From contig JADJEU010000003.1 of the NCBI GenBank assembly GCA_016709005.1, forward strand, positions 262,936-326,935: a stretch of DNA of 64,000 bases, written 5' to 3'. Below the pieces are notes generated by a model. It was not told the DNA's origin and made no database searches. It saw only the letters and a program-made list of their open reading frames with translations. Below, piece by piece: positions 1-8,590 of this stretch. Source of the stretch: Crocinitomicaceae bacterium. GTDB lineage: Bacteria; Bacteroidota; Bacteroidia; Flavobacteriales_D; Crocinitomicaceae. Numbering within the stretch: the stretch's first letter is position 1; each line of letters opens with the position of its first letter. Made by a program: the position numbers and the translations under genes.

Positions 1-1
1 C

Positions 2-490
2 ATTGCGCTGTGTGCTTTGGATAAAGAAAAACGTGTCTTGCATTTTGCCGGTGCAAAAAATCCGGTTTACATTGTCAGACAAAGTGGCGACCCATTGTGT
101 TTTGGAACTGAGACCACTGAAAAGAGTTTGACAAAATCTGAAACGGGTGATGTACATCTTTTCGAAATTAAAGGTGATAAACATCCAATTGGTGCGTTCA
201 TGGATGAAGAATTGATTCCTTTCACCAACCGGAGAATTGAATTACAAAAAGGCGATATGGTTTATGTTTTCACCGATGGTTTTGCCGATCAATTTGGCGG
301 AACTCACTTACCAGAAAGCAAAGGCAAAGGAAAAAAATACACCTACAAACGCTTCAAACAAGTGTTGATGAGCAATGCTTCTAAACCCGCTGAAGAACAA
401 CATAAAATTCTGCGCAACGAATTTGTCAACTGGAAAGGTGAGACAGAGCAGATTGATGACGTGTTGATTATTGGGGTTAGAATTCCGTAG
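2..490 (+). CDS. PP2C/SpoIIE-type serine phosphatase, C-terminal part
   Basis: The frame is open to the left edge, so only the C-terminal ~162 residues are visible. They resemble the catalytic end of SpoIIE/RsbU-type PP2C phosphatases: an LHFAGAKNP strand, then the metal-binding stretch GDMVYVFTDGFADQFGG with its paired Asp residues, and a final IDDVLIIGVRIP strand that is typical of the family. In Bacteroidota such domains often end long TPR or PAS sensor proteins, so the missing N-terminus is probably a sensor; that is inference. The stop is followed directly by a repeat hairpin. Confidence is high for the domain and low for the role. Confidence 0.85.
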   Translation: MALCALDKEKRVLHFAGAKNPVYIVRQSGDPLCFGTETTEKSLTKSETGDVHLFEIKGDKHPIGAFMDEELIPFTNRRIELQKGDMVYVFTDGFADQFGGTHLPESKGKGKKYTYKRFKQVLMSNASKPAEEQHKILRNEFVNWKGETEQIDDVLIIGVRIP

Positions 491-640
491 GGTGGCTTCG
501 GCTCCGCTCAGCCACCGGTTATCATAGAGGTACATGTTAAGAATAGATTAAAACCCATCAATAGATCATCCTATTGTAAGACTTAATCACTCAAATAGGC
601 AGAATAGAAAACCGGTCACTGAGCGGAGCCGAAGTGACAT
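491..640. repeat. Pair of oppositely oriented REP-like hairpins
   Basis: Two hairpins share a 12-nt loop core. At 491-516 the stem GGTGGCT/AGCCACC encloses TCGGCTCCGCTC. At 615-638 the stem GTCACT/AGTGAC encloses the reverse complement GAGCGGAGCCGA. The loop is constant while both stem arms change together. A second pair lies at 8421-8587. The same core is, from memory, a common intergenic repeat in Flavobacteriia. A possible -7 box TACCTTTG follows at 651-658, but no matching -33 element is seen. Confidence 0.8.
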
Positions 641-677
641 TTTATTCCCTTACCTTTGATCCACAAATCCCACAAAC

Positions 678-1415
678 ATGAATAATAACATCCTAAACGG
701 AAAATTCAAATACCAGCTCTCCAAATTGGCCCCTATGAATACCAATATCGGAATTGGATTAAAGAACGGCTTAAAATTTACTGTGCGTGCCCGCACGATG
801 GATCGTTCTGTTTTGAAAGAAGTTTGGATCAAAGAAATTTATGACAAACACGGTGTAAAAGTAGAGAAGGGTGATACGGTTGTGGACATTGGTGGTCACA
901 TTGGAATATTCAGTATCTACGCTGCCCATTTGAGTGAGACTGGAAAAGTATATGCTTTTGAACCCTTCATTGAAAATTTCAAAAGATTAGAAGATCACAA
1001 AAAAATTAATCACAAAGAAAATCTGATTGCATTCAACAAAGGTGTTGCTGAAACAGATGGAAAGCAAACCTTGTTTTTATCACCCGATAAAAATACCGGC
1101 GGACATTCGATGCATTTAAAAAATCAATCCGAACGCAAAGTAGAAATTGAAACCATCAATCTAATCAAATTCTGTGACGAAAATAAAATTGACAAAATTG
1201 ATTTTCTGAAATTAGATTGTGAAGGTGCTGAGTTTGATATTCTGAAAGGCAGTGAAGCTATTTTGAATCGCGTGAAAAAAGTGATCATGGAATGCCACCC
1301 GTATGGTGAAAATACCTGTGATAAAATGGTTGCGCTGCTTGAAAGAAACGGATTTAATGTGATTCGTGAAAGCAATCATATTGGAGGAATTGAGATGTTG
1401 TATTGTAAGCGGTAG
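678..1415 (+). CDS. FkbM family SAM-dependent methyltransferase
   Basis: This 245-residue protein has an SAM-binding motif I, VVDIGGHIGIFSIYAA, at about residues 72-87, an acidic residue at the end of the second strand (YAFEPF), and the FkbM hallmark FLKLDCEGAEFDIL near residue 175. FkbM-type enzymes O-methylate sugars or other small substrates; the substrate cannot be told here. The ATG follows a TACCTTTG box by 19 bases. It stands alone between two repeat-filled spacers and is unrelated in position to the two FkbM genes at the right end of the window. The frame is intact. Confidence 0.85.
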   Translation: MNNNILNGKFKYQLSKLAPMNTNIGIGLKNGLKFTVRARTMDRSVLKEVWIKEIYDKHGVKVEKGDTVVDIGGHIGIFSIYAAHLSETGKVYAFEPFIENFKRLEDHKKINHKENLIAFNKGVAETDGKQTLFLSPDKNTGGHSMHLKNQSERKVEIETINLIKFCDENKIDKIDFLKLDCEGAEFDILKGSEAILNRVKKVIMECHPYGENTCDKMVALLERNGFNVIRESNHIGGIEMLYCKR

Positions 1416-1429
1416 GGTTTGCCCCCAAG

Positions 1430-1572
1430 GCCCGGGCCTCACCCCCAGCCCCTATCCAAGAGGAGAGACCAGACCAGATTAAATGATCTGAGGAATCTTT
1501 TGCGGTTAGCGTCAGATCGAAAATTCAGCAACTGGCTTTCCCTCTTTTGAAGAGGGATTAAGGGGGATGATC
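1430..1572. repeat. Inverted pair of CCCTCTCC...AGGGATTAGGGG-type repeats in a 320-bp spacer
   Basis: The spacer 1416-1735 has no gene. It carries a minus-orientation copy (about 1432-1467, CCCCAGCCCCTATCCAAGAG) and a plus-orientation copy (about 1537-1570, CCCTCTTTTGAAGAGGGATT followed by AAGGGGGATGA), about 100 bp apart. A further copy lies at 30553-30604. The remainder (1573-1735) is AT-rich and probably carries the promoter of the next gene. Confidence 0.65.
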
Positions 1573-1735
1573 ACCTCGCTTTTGAGCAAAGTAAGATCAA
1601 CAGATGTTTTGAAACTGATTTCAATCCTTTAATCTTTTCACTACCTTTAAACTATTGAAGTAGTTCACTTTCATTTAATCACGTTTTCACAAAACTTATT
1701 GCTTCATCAGTTGTTAACTAGCTATAATCTCATTC

Positions 1736-2841
1736 ATGAATAGAAAAGGATTTGTTTTTACGCCCTACACGCCGCCTGAGATGTCAATCTTTGACAGGCT
1801 GTTTGATCTTTTTAAAGAACTGATTACGCATACTTCGGGAGATTTTGATGAAGCCATTGATTGGTTGAAAATTCTGGATAAAGAATATAAATTAACTACA
1901 CCAGAATATACCATTGAAGATTTTATTGAAGAGCTCAAAAAAAGAAATTACATCAAAGATAAAACCGAAGATGGAACTGGTGGATCTGTCATCACGGCTA
2001 AAACTGAACGCGCTATTCGTCAGCACGCGCTTGATCAGATTTTTGGTAAACTGAAAAAAACAGGAGCCGGAAATCACAGAACCAAACACAGCGGAAATGG
2101 TGATGAGCAAACAGGCGATTACCGTCAGTTTAATTTTGGCGATGAGCTGGACAAAATTTCGCTGACGGAGAGTTTACGAAATGCACAAATCAATAACGGT
2201 GCAGGTGATTTTCAATCGTACGAACTGATGGTTGTAGAAGAAAGTTTACAAAGCGCAAATGAGCACGGTGTTGATGATTGATATCAGTCACAGTATGATT
2301 TTATACGGTGAAGATCGTATCACTCCTGCTAAAAAAGTAGCGATGGCTTTGGCTGAATTAATCAAAACGCGTTATCCGAAAGATACTTTGGATATTTTAG
2401 TTTTTGGTGATGATGCCTGGGCTATTGAAGCAAAAGATTTACCGTATCTGCAAGTTGGACCTTATCATACAAATACGGTTGCGGGGTTTGCAATTGGCGA
2501 TGGATTTGCTGCGAAGAAAACGAAATACCAACAAACAAATATTTATGATCACAGATGGTAAACCAAGTTGTGTAGTTGAACCTGATGGATCGTATTACAA
2601 AAACTCAAACGGATTGGATAAATACATTGTAGACAAGTGTTATGAGATGGCGCAGCAAGCCAGAAAATTGCATATTCCCATCACCACATTTATGATTGCG
2701 CAAGACGCTTATTTGCAACGTTTCATCAGTGCATTCACAGCAGCAAATCAAGGCAAAGCTTTTTACACAGGGATACAAGGATTAGGTCAGATGATTTTTG
2801 AAGATTATCAGGCAAACAGAATTAAACGAATCAGAGGATAA
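1736..2841 (+). CDS. VWA domain protein, frameshifted (three segments)
   Basis: Three consecutive frames make one protein of about 368 residues: 1736-~2255, ~2255-~2520 and ~2520-2841. The N-terminal half is charged and unrecognised. The second segment opens with a von Willebrand factor A domain whose MIDAS motif is MIDISHSM (DxSxS), and the third carries the MITDGKPSC strand typical of VWA folds. The AAA+ ATPase gene starts 7 bp downstream, so the pair probably forms a MoxR/VWA-type complex, in which the ATPase remodels a target recognised by the VWA partner (family knowledge; the target is unknown). The two frame changes look like sequencing indels, since homology runs straight across them. 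Confidence 0.8.
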
Positions 2842-2848
2842 AAAATAT

Positions 2849-4306
2849 ATGAAAGCAAAAACATTCGGAGAATTAAAAAAATCTGGTTACAAAACCAAAA
2901 GCATCAAAGAAGAATTGCGTGACAATTTAATGGAGGCTTTGAAAAGTGGCAAACAACCTTTTGAAGGAATTCACGGCTATGAAAACACGGTGATTCCGGA
3001 ATTGGAACGTGCTATTTTATCCAAACACAACATCAATTTACTTGGACTCAGAGGTCAGGCCAAAACACGTCTGGCGCGCTTGATGGTGAATTTATTGGAC
3101 GAGTGGATTCCGATTGTGGCGGGATCAGAGGTGAATGATGATCCTTTTGCGCCTTTGTCACGATTTGCAAAAGATTTGATTGCTGAAAAAGGTGACGCTA
3201 CTCCAATTGAATGGATGCATCGTGACGATCGTTTTGCAGAAAAATTAGCAACGCCAGATGTCACCATTGCAGATATTATTGGTGACGTAGATCCAATCAA
3301 AGCGGCTAACATGAAATTGTCTTATGCAGATGAAAGTGTAATTCATTTTGGAATGATTCCTCGCGCCAACCGTTGCATTTTTGTGATTAACGAATTGCCC
3401 GATTTGCAAGCGCGTATTCAAGTTGCACTTTTTAATATTTTACAGGAAGGCGATATTCAGATTCGCGGATTTAAATTGCGTTTTCCATTGGATATTCAGT
3501 TTGTATTTACTGCGAATCCAGAAGATTATACCAACCGCGGAAGCATTGTCACACCGTTGAAAGATCGTATTGGATCACAGATTCTGACGCATTATCCCGA
3601 TACAATAAGAACTGCAAGAACGATCACAGAACAAGAAGCAAAATTAGTAAGCGGACAAAAAGAAAATATTTTTGTTCCTGATTTAGCGATGGATTTAATT
3701 GAGCAGATTGGATTTGAAGCACGCGGCAGTGAATACATCGATTCTAAAAGTGGTGTGAGTGCGCGTATGAGTATTTCTGCTTTTGAAAATTTAGTAAGCG
3801 CCGCCGAATTGCGCGCCTTAAAAAACGGACAATCCAAAACATCTGTGCGTCTTTCTGATTTCACCGGAATCATTCCGGCCCTCACCGGTAAAATGGAATT
3901 GGTTTATGAAGGAGAGCAAGAAGGAAGCAAATTTGTAGCTGAAAAATTAATTGGTGCAGCCATCAAAACTTTATTCGAATCGTATTTTCCAAAAGTAGAA
4001 AGCTGGAGAAGAAAGATCAAGCAGGGCCATATCAACCAATAGTAGACTGGTTTTTTGAACAAAGTGAATTTGCTTTAAGTGATGACGCGGATGATAAAAC
4101 GTATGCAGCACGATTGATGCAATAGCCCTTTAGATGATCTGATTAAAAAATATCAACCCAAAGTTTCTAAATCCGATCAGCATTTTTTGAAAGAATTTAT
4201 TTTGTGGGGTTTGGTAGAAAGCAAAAAACTCAGCAAATCGCAAGTGGATAATAGTACTACGTTCAGAGATAAGTTGAGTGATTTTGTGCGAGGTGGGTTT
4301 AATTAG
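2849..4306 (+). CDS. AAA+ ATPase, MoxR/magnesium-chelatase-like, C-terminus frameshifted
   Basis: The ATG at 2849 was chosen because it lies 7 bp after the VWA stop; longer in-frame starts run into that gene. The Walker A variant GLRGQAKT is at residues 66-73, Walker B CIFVINELPD near residue 180, and a sensor-like FTANPEDYTNRG follows. The main frame stops at 4042, but the protein clearly continues in other frames: VDWFFEQSEFALSDDADDKT (after ~4037) and PLDDLIKKYQPKVSKSDQHF (after ~4118), ending at 4304-4306, about 485 residues in all. It is probably a chaperone-like ATPase working with the preceding VWA protein; the substrate is unknown. Confidence 0.8.
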
Positions 4307-4312
4307 TGCGTT

Positions 4313-4783
4313 CTAATAACACTTAAAATAATTAAACGGCTCCTGACAATTATTACACGTATAAAGCGACTGACAAGGCGTAGATCCAAATGCGCTGACC
4401 ATTTTAGTGTCGGTTGATTTGCAGCGCGGACATGGAATAATTTTGTCTCCGATGGTTGGTGGTGAAATGCCTTCTTTTAAAAGTTTGGCTTTGGTTTCTT
4501 CACTTAACCAATCAGTCGTCCAAACAGGAAAATTTTGTGAGATGATTTCTACTTTATGGAAACCGTGCTCTGCTAATTTTTCAAGAATTAAATCATTGAA
4601 TAATTTTTTAGCAGGACAGCCGGTATAAGTTGGAGTGACAGTAACGGTGATTTTTTCAGGCTCGATGCTCTCTTCAATTTTTCGGATCACACCCAGCTCA
4701 ACCAGATTAATTACCGGAATTTCTGGATCAGGAATTTCACTGAGAATTTCCCACAAATGGCCGAATTCTTTTTGAATTACCAT
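4313..4783 (-). CDS. paaD: Phenylacetyl-CoA epoxidase maturation subunit PaaD
   Basis: This 156-residue protein combines an N-terminal DUF59/MIP18-like domain (EIPDPEIPVINLVELGVIRK, TPTYTGCPAKKLFND) with a C-terminal zinc-ribbon, CPRCKSTDTKMVSAFG then CQSLYTCNNCQEPF. This is the standard architecture of PaaD, also called PaaJ in some species. PaaD is thought to help insert or mature the metal centre of the PaaABC(E) oxygenase. It is the last gene of paaABCD on the minus strand and overlaps the end of paaC by 7 bp. It converges on the AAA+ ATPase gene with only 6 bp between them. Confidence 0.95.
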   Translation of the reverse strand: MVIQKEFGHLWEILSEIPDPEIPVINLVELGVIRKIEESIEPEKITVTVTPTYTGCPAKKLFNDLILEKLAEHGFHKVEIISQNFPVWTTDWLSEETKAKLLKEGISPPTIGDKIIPCPRCKSTDTKMVSAFGSTPCQSLYTCNNCQEPFNYFKCY

Positions 4784-5514
4784 TTTGCATCCGGGTACGC
4801 ACGCGGCAAATACTGCATGATACTCAACAGATGCCCCATGTGTTCACTGTGGAAACCGTCGCGGTAATCACGCATTGACAAAGGTGGAAAAGGATTGCGT
4901 TTTAAATTGGATTCCAATAAAACTTCATCTACTTCTTTAAACCAGATCGATTTTAATTTTTCGCAATCTGCCAAATAGGTTTTATCCAATTCATCAAAAG
5001 CAAAAAGTTCATCCACATATTTCATCAAATGATCCAATGCTTTTTGCAAACGTGTATTACTTTCTTCTGTACCTAATCCCAAACGGTTCATCCAATCTTT
5101 TGAGTGGACATAACTGTATTTAATTTCTTTCAAAACTTTTTGAGAGATACCAGCAAGATCAGCATTTTTTGAACTGCTCAATTGAGTGAAAACTTCACGT
5201 GCATACACATCGTGCAAAAACTGACGGGCTATAACCCAGGCAAAATCTTCATTAGGTTGCTCAACCAATTTGATGTTATAATACTCGCGTTCATTGCGGC
5301 GGAATACATAATCATCCGGTGTAAATTTATCACCTTCTAGTTTTGCAACAATTTTATAAAGTTCATCTGCACGACCAAATAAATCGAGTGAAATATTTGA
5401 AAGCGCAATGTCTTCTTCCAGGGTTGGTCCGTTGCTGCACATTTCAGCCAGTCGCTGACCTAAAATCACAGAAGTATCTGCAAGGCGGACAAAAACGTGC
5501 TTCTTTATTTTCAA
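4777..5514 (-). CDS. paaC: Phenylacetyl-CoA 1,2-epoxidase structural subunit PaaC
   Basis: This 245-residue protein has the ferritin-like four-helix architecture and length of PaaC. It includes the N-terminal helix LADTSVILGQRLAEMCSNGP and the helix starting SNISLDLFGRADELYK, and ends with SMRDYRDGFHSEHMGHLLSI as expected. PaaC is the non-catalytic structural partner of PaaA in the oxygenase that makes ring-1,2-epoxyphenylacetyl-CoA. It lacks the two EXXH iron motifs of PaaA, consistent with that role. It lies 31 bp after paaB and overlaps paaD. Confidence 0.94.
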   Translation of the reverse strand: MKIKKHVFVRLADTSVILGQRLAEMCSNGPTLEEDIALSNISLDLFGRADELYKIVAKLEGDKFTPDDYVFRRNEREYYNIKLVEQPNEDFAWVIARQFLHDVYAREVFTQLSSSKNADLAGISQKVLKEIKYSYVHSKDWMNRLGLGTEESNTRLQKALDHLMKYVDELFAFDELDKTYLADCEKLKSIWFKEVDEVLLESNLKRNPFPPLSMRDYRDGFHSEHMGHLLSIMQYLPRAYPDAKW

Positions 5515-5545
5515 TGGTAATCTTCATCTTGAATCAAATCAAATT

Positions 5546-5830
5546 TTACATGTGACCAACGCTGTCCGGAATATTATAGAATGTCGGATGACGATAAATT
5601 TTATCATCTGCCGGATCAAAAAAAGCATCAGCTTCATCCAAAGGAACAGCAACAATGTTACTTGCTTCAACTACCCAAAGCTCTCTGCCTTCGCCGCGGC
5701 GCGTGTATAAATCCCTTGCATTTTGCAAAGCCATTTTTTTGTCATACCCATGCACACTGCCTGCATGTTTAAAAGGAAGACCTGCTTTTTTTTGAATGAA
5801 TACTTCCCAAACTTTATCTCCTGATTCCAT
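5546..5830 (-). CDS. paaB: Phenylacetyl-CoA 1,2-epoxidase subunit PaaB
   Basis: This 94-residue protein matches the small subunit PaaB in length and sequence: WEVFIQKKAGLPFKHAGSVH at the start, then ALQNARDLYTRRGEGRELWV and a closing Tyr-rich section. PaaB bridges PaaAC heterodimers in the multisubunit oxygenase. It lies 44 bp downstream of paaA in the same minus-strand operon. The start is the first ATG, and no upstream alternative is better conserved. Confidence 0.94.
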   Translation of the reverse strand: MESGDKVWEVFIQKKAGLPFKHAGSVHGYDKKMALQNARDLYTRRGEGRELWVVEASNIVAVPLDEADAFFDPADDKIYRHPTFYNIPDSVGHM

Positions 5831-5874
5831 AAAATGTTTAATCTTTTACTTATCTAACTTTTTGTCTATTAATG

Positions 5875-6804
5875 TTATGCTACTTGTGTTTCTGTTTTAA
5901 GCGCGTAAGCAGCGGCTGCTTCACGTACCCATTTATTATCGTTGTGTACTTTTTTATGATGATCCAAACGCTCTTGATTACATGGACCGTTTCCATTTAC
6001 TACATTCCAGAATTCATCCCAGTTAAACGGGCTGTGATCATAATGGCCAGTAGCTTCATTCCATTTCATATTTGGATCTGGTGATTTCAAGCCTAAATAT
6101 TCAATTTGTTTAACGGTATGATCAATGAATTTTTGTCTCAAGTGATCGTTGGATTCAATTTTGATTTTCCATTTCATCGCTTGACTTGAATGCGCTGAAT
6201 CTTTGTCATGTGGTCCAAACATCATCAAGGCTGGAAACCAAAAACGGTTCAAAGCATCTTGCGCCATTTCTTTTTGCTCTGGCGTTCCAAAAGCCATTTG
6301 CATCATAATTTCATAACCCTGACGCTGATGAAAACTTTCTTCTTTGCAGATTCTTACCATTCCTCTTGAATAAGGACCGTAAGACGTACGTTGCAGTGAA
6401 ACCTGATTGGTAATGGCCGCGCCATCTACTAACCAACCCACAGCACCCATATCTGCCCAGGTTAATGTTGGGTAATTGAAGATGCTTGAGTATTTTGCTT
6501 TTCCTTCATGCAATTGCTGAACCATTTCCTGTCTTGAGATTCCGAGCGTTTCAGCGACAGAATATAAGTAAAGACCGTGTCCGGCTTCGTCTTGAATTTT
6601 AGCTAATAAAACTTGTTTGGAACGCAGTGAAGGCGCTCTTAAAAGCCAGTTTCCTTCAGGCTGCATACCAATTACCTCTGAATGGGCGTGCTGTGAAACC
6701 TGACGAATCAAATGCTCACGATATTTCTCGGGCATCCAGTCGCGCGGCTCAATCTTTAACTCCTTTTCAATTAGCTCGTTAAAAGCTGCTTCAAATTTAT
6801 CCAT
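5875..6804 (-). CDS. paaA: Phenylacetyl-CoA 1,2-epoxidase catalytic subunit PaaA
   Basis: This 309-residue catalytic subunit carries the two di-iron EXXH motifs, in QDEAGHGLYLY and KEESFHQRQGYE, and the long conserved segment MMFGPHDKDSAHS. With PaaB, PaaC and a reductase PaaE it epoxidises phenylacetyl-CoA in aerobic phenylalanine/phenylacetate catabolism. paaE and the downstream paa genes (paaG, paaZ, paaK) are not in the window. It is the first gene of the paaABCD operon and is divergent from trhP across 141 bp that hold two TGAC/GTCA palindromes. Confidence 0.96.
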   Translation of the reverse strand: MDKFEAAFNELIEKELKIEPRDWMPEKYREHLIRQVSQHAHSEVIGMQPEGNWLLRAPSLRSKQVLLAKIQDEAGHGLYLYSVAETLGISRQEMVQQLHEGKAKYSSIFNYPTLTWADMGAVGWLVDGAAITNQVSLQRTSYGPYSRGMVRICKEESFHQRQGYEIMMQMAFGTPEQKEMAQDALNRFWFPALMMFGPHDKDSAHSSQAMKWKIKIESNDHLRQKFIDHTVKQIEYLGLKSPDPNMKWNEATGHYDHSPFNWDEFWNVVNGNGPCNQERLDHHKKVHNDNKWVREAAAAYALKTETQVA

Positions 6805-6855
6805 GGTTAATGTGTGATTTCAGTTTCAAATATAACGCTTTTCTATCAAAAATTG

Positions 6856-6889
6856 TTGACGTCAATCATACAGAAACTGACGGTTGTCA
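6856..6889. promoter_or_regulatory. Two TGAC/GTCA palindromes between paaA and trhP
   Basis: The divergent spacer holds a perfect 10-bp palindrome TTGACGTCAA (6856-6865) and a spaced palindrome TGACGGTTGTCA (6878-6889), about two helical turns apart centre to centre. On the minus strand a TATATTTG box, resembling the Bacteroidota -7 element, lies between them and paaA. They are candidate operators for a paa repressor (TetR-like PaaR is used elsewhere), but no regulator gene is in the window. Confidence 0.35.
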
Positions 6890-6945
6890 TTTGTGTTTTT
6901 CATTGATTTCAGACCTTTACCAGCTTGTTTGGTGAATAAAAAGAG

Positions 6946-8190
6946 ATGAAAAAAATTGAATTAATGGCTCCGGCCGGGAATTGGGAATCGCTGTCGGCGG
7001 CTTTAAATGCAGGGGCAGATTCAGTTTATTTTGGGGTTGAACAACTCAATATGCGGGCACGGGCATCCATGAATTTTACCCTGGATGATCTACCTGAAAT
7101 TGCCAGAGTTTGTGGTGAAAAAGATGTGAAAACCTATCTCACGCTCAACACCATTATTTATGACCACGACCTTTCAGTCATAAAAGAGTTGGTAGATGCC
7201 TGCAAAAGTGCGGGAATAACAGCGGTGATTGCAAGTGACCAGGCTGTTATTAATTATGCTTTTTCGCAAGGGGTAGAGGTACATATTTCAACACAGGTTA
7301 ATATCACCAACATTGAAACCGTAAAATTCTATGCGCATTTTGCGGATGTAATGGTTTTGTCACGCGAATTGAGTTTGAATCAGGTTAAAAAAATCACAGA
7401 TCAGATCATAAAAGAAAATATTTGCGGACCCAAAGGCAGATTAATTGAGATTGAAATTTTTGGACACGGCGCTTTATGTGTTGCCATTTCTGGTAAATGT
7501 TATATGAGTTTGCATACACACAACGCTTCTGCCAATCGCGGAGCGTGTTTGCAGAATTGCAGAAAAACATATACCGTGATTGATAAAGAAACGGGTATTG
7601 AACTGGAGATTGACAATGAGTATATCATGTCTCCTAAAGATTTATGTACCATTGATTTTTTAGATCAGGTTTTGGATTCAGGTATTTCAGTTTTGAAGAT
7701 TGAAGGCCGCGGCCGTGCTCCTGAATATGTGAAGACCGTTACTGAAAATTATCGTCAGGCCATTGACGCATTTGAAAAAGGTGAATATACTGTTGCTTTT
7801 GGTGAATCGCTCAAAGAAAATTTGCGCACCGTTTACAACCGTGATTTTTGGTCAGGTTATTATTTGGGTCAAAAATTGGGCGAGTTTAATAATACAAATG
7901 GATCAAAAGCCACGCAGAAAAAAATCTTCATTGCAAACGCCGTTCACTATTTTCCAAAAGCAAATATTGCACAGTTTAAAGTGGAAGCGCAAAGTATTTC
8001 TGTGGGAGATAAGATTTTAATTACAGGTCCAACAACCGGTGTAATGGAACATGAAATTACGTCATTGATGGTGAATGATGTTGCTGCGGATAAAGCCGTG
8101 AAGGGAGATGATATTACGATTCCGGTTCCTGACAGAATTCGCAAATCAGATAAGCTTTATAAAATTGTAAAAACAGAATTTGCCTCATGA
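6946..8190 (+). CDS. trhP: Peptidase U32-family tRNA 5-hydroxyuridine synthase TrhP
   Basis: This 414-residue U32-family protein starts with the family signature MAPAGNWESLSAALNAGAD and contains the U32 core EIFGHGALCVAISGKC followed by GACLQNC; the Cys residues are iron-sulfur candidates. The YegQ/TrhP branch makes 5-hydroxyuridine at tRNA position 34 by an oxygen-independent, prephenate-dependent route (known for E. coli). The C-terminal β-barrel-like extension (VGDKILITGPTTGVMEHEI) fits the long YegQ form. The next gene, a ferredoxin, overlaps it by 4 bp (ATGA). Other U32 proteins act on rRNA or ubiquinone, so the exact branch is about 80% sure. Confidence 0.85.
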   Translation: MKKIELMAPAGNWESLSAALNAGADSVYFGVEQLNMRARASMNFTLDDLPEIARVCGEKDVKTYLTLNTIIYDHDLSVIKELVDACKSAGITAVIASDQAVINYAFSQGVEVHISTQVNITNIETVKFYAHFADVMVLSRELSLNQVKKITDQIIKENICGPKGRLIEIEIFGHGALCVAISGKCYMSLHTHNASANRGACLQNCRKTYTVIDKETGIELEIDNEYIMSPKDLCTIDFLDQVLDSGISVLKIEGRGRAPEYVKTVTENYRQAIDAFEKGEYTVAFGESLKENLRTVYNRDFWSGYYLGQKLGEFNNTNGSKATQKKIFIANAVHYFPKANIAQFKVEAQSISVGDKILITGPTTGVMEHEITSLMVNDVAADKAVKGDDITIPVPDRIRKSDKLYKIVKTEFAS

Positions 8191-8414
8191 TTGCTGTCAC
8201 TTTACAAAGACAAAAATGTATTGGCTGTAATTATTGTGTGGAGTTGTGCCCAGAATTATTTCGAATGTCTAAGAAAGATGGCAAAACTGTTCTCTTAAAA
8301 AGTGTAGATAAAAAAGGTTTTTTTACAGTGAGGGTAAATGATGTTTTGATTGATTCATCCAATGCGGCTGCAAGCGCTTGTCCTGTAAAAATTATTCAAG
8401 TCAGGGAGAGTTGA
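8187..8414 (+). CDS. Small 4Fe-4S ferredoxin, coupled to trhP
   Basis: This 75-residue protein has cysteines at 11, 14, 17 and 21 in CIGCNYCVELCP, and a distal Cys65 in ASACPVKII. C11, C14, C17 and C65 are enough for a single [4Fe-4S] cluster; Cys21 is extra. Its start overlaps the trhP stop as ATGA, implying translational coupling, so it is the likely electron donor or cluster partner of TrhP (inference). The stop is followed at once by the second REP-like hairpin pair. Confidence 0.88.
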   Translation: MIAVTLQRQKCIGCNYCVELCPELFRMSKKDGKTVLLKSVDKKGFFTVRVNDVLIDSSNAAASACPVKIIQVRES

Positions 8415-8420
8415 GGACTC

Positions 8421-8587
8421 TGCCTTCGAACACTTCGGCTCCGCTCAGTGACCGAAGGCATCGGCAAGAGTTTTTATTTGCGAAGAAATGGGGTATGTTG
8501 GTTGATTGCGAGTGCTTTTATTTCTGTGATGTTCGCTCAACTCGAGTCTTGAACTATTGCCGGTGGCTGAGCGGAGCCGAAGCCACC
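8421..8587. repeat. Second pair of oppositely oriented REP-like hairpins
   Basis: At 8421-8460 an outer stem TGCCTTCG/CGAAGGCA nests an inner stem CACT/AGTG around TCGGCTCCGCTC. At 8562-8587 the stem GGTGGCT/AGCCACC encloses GAGCGGAGCCGA. Orientation order (minus core, then plus core) and spacing (134 bp between cores) match the 491-640 pair (123 bp). The rest of the 176-bp spacer between the ferredoxin and trhO genes shows nothing else. Confidence 0.8.
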
Positions 8588-8590
8588 ACA

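Noticed and set aside
308..535. 75-codon minus-strand ORF overlapping the phosphatase end and first repeat
   Set aside because: It is antisense to a conserved coding region and its start lies in a REP-like hairpin.
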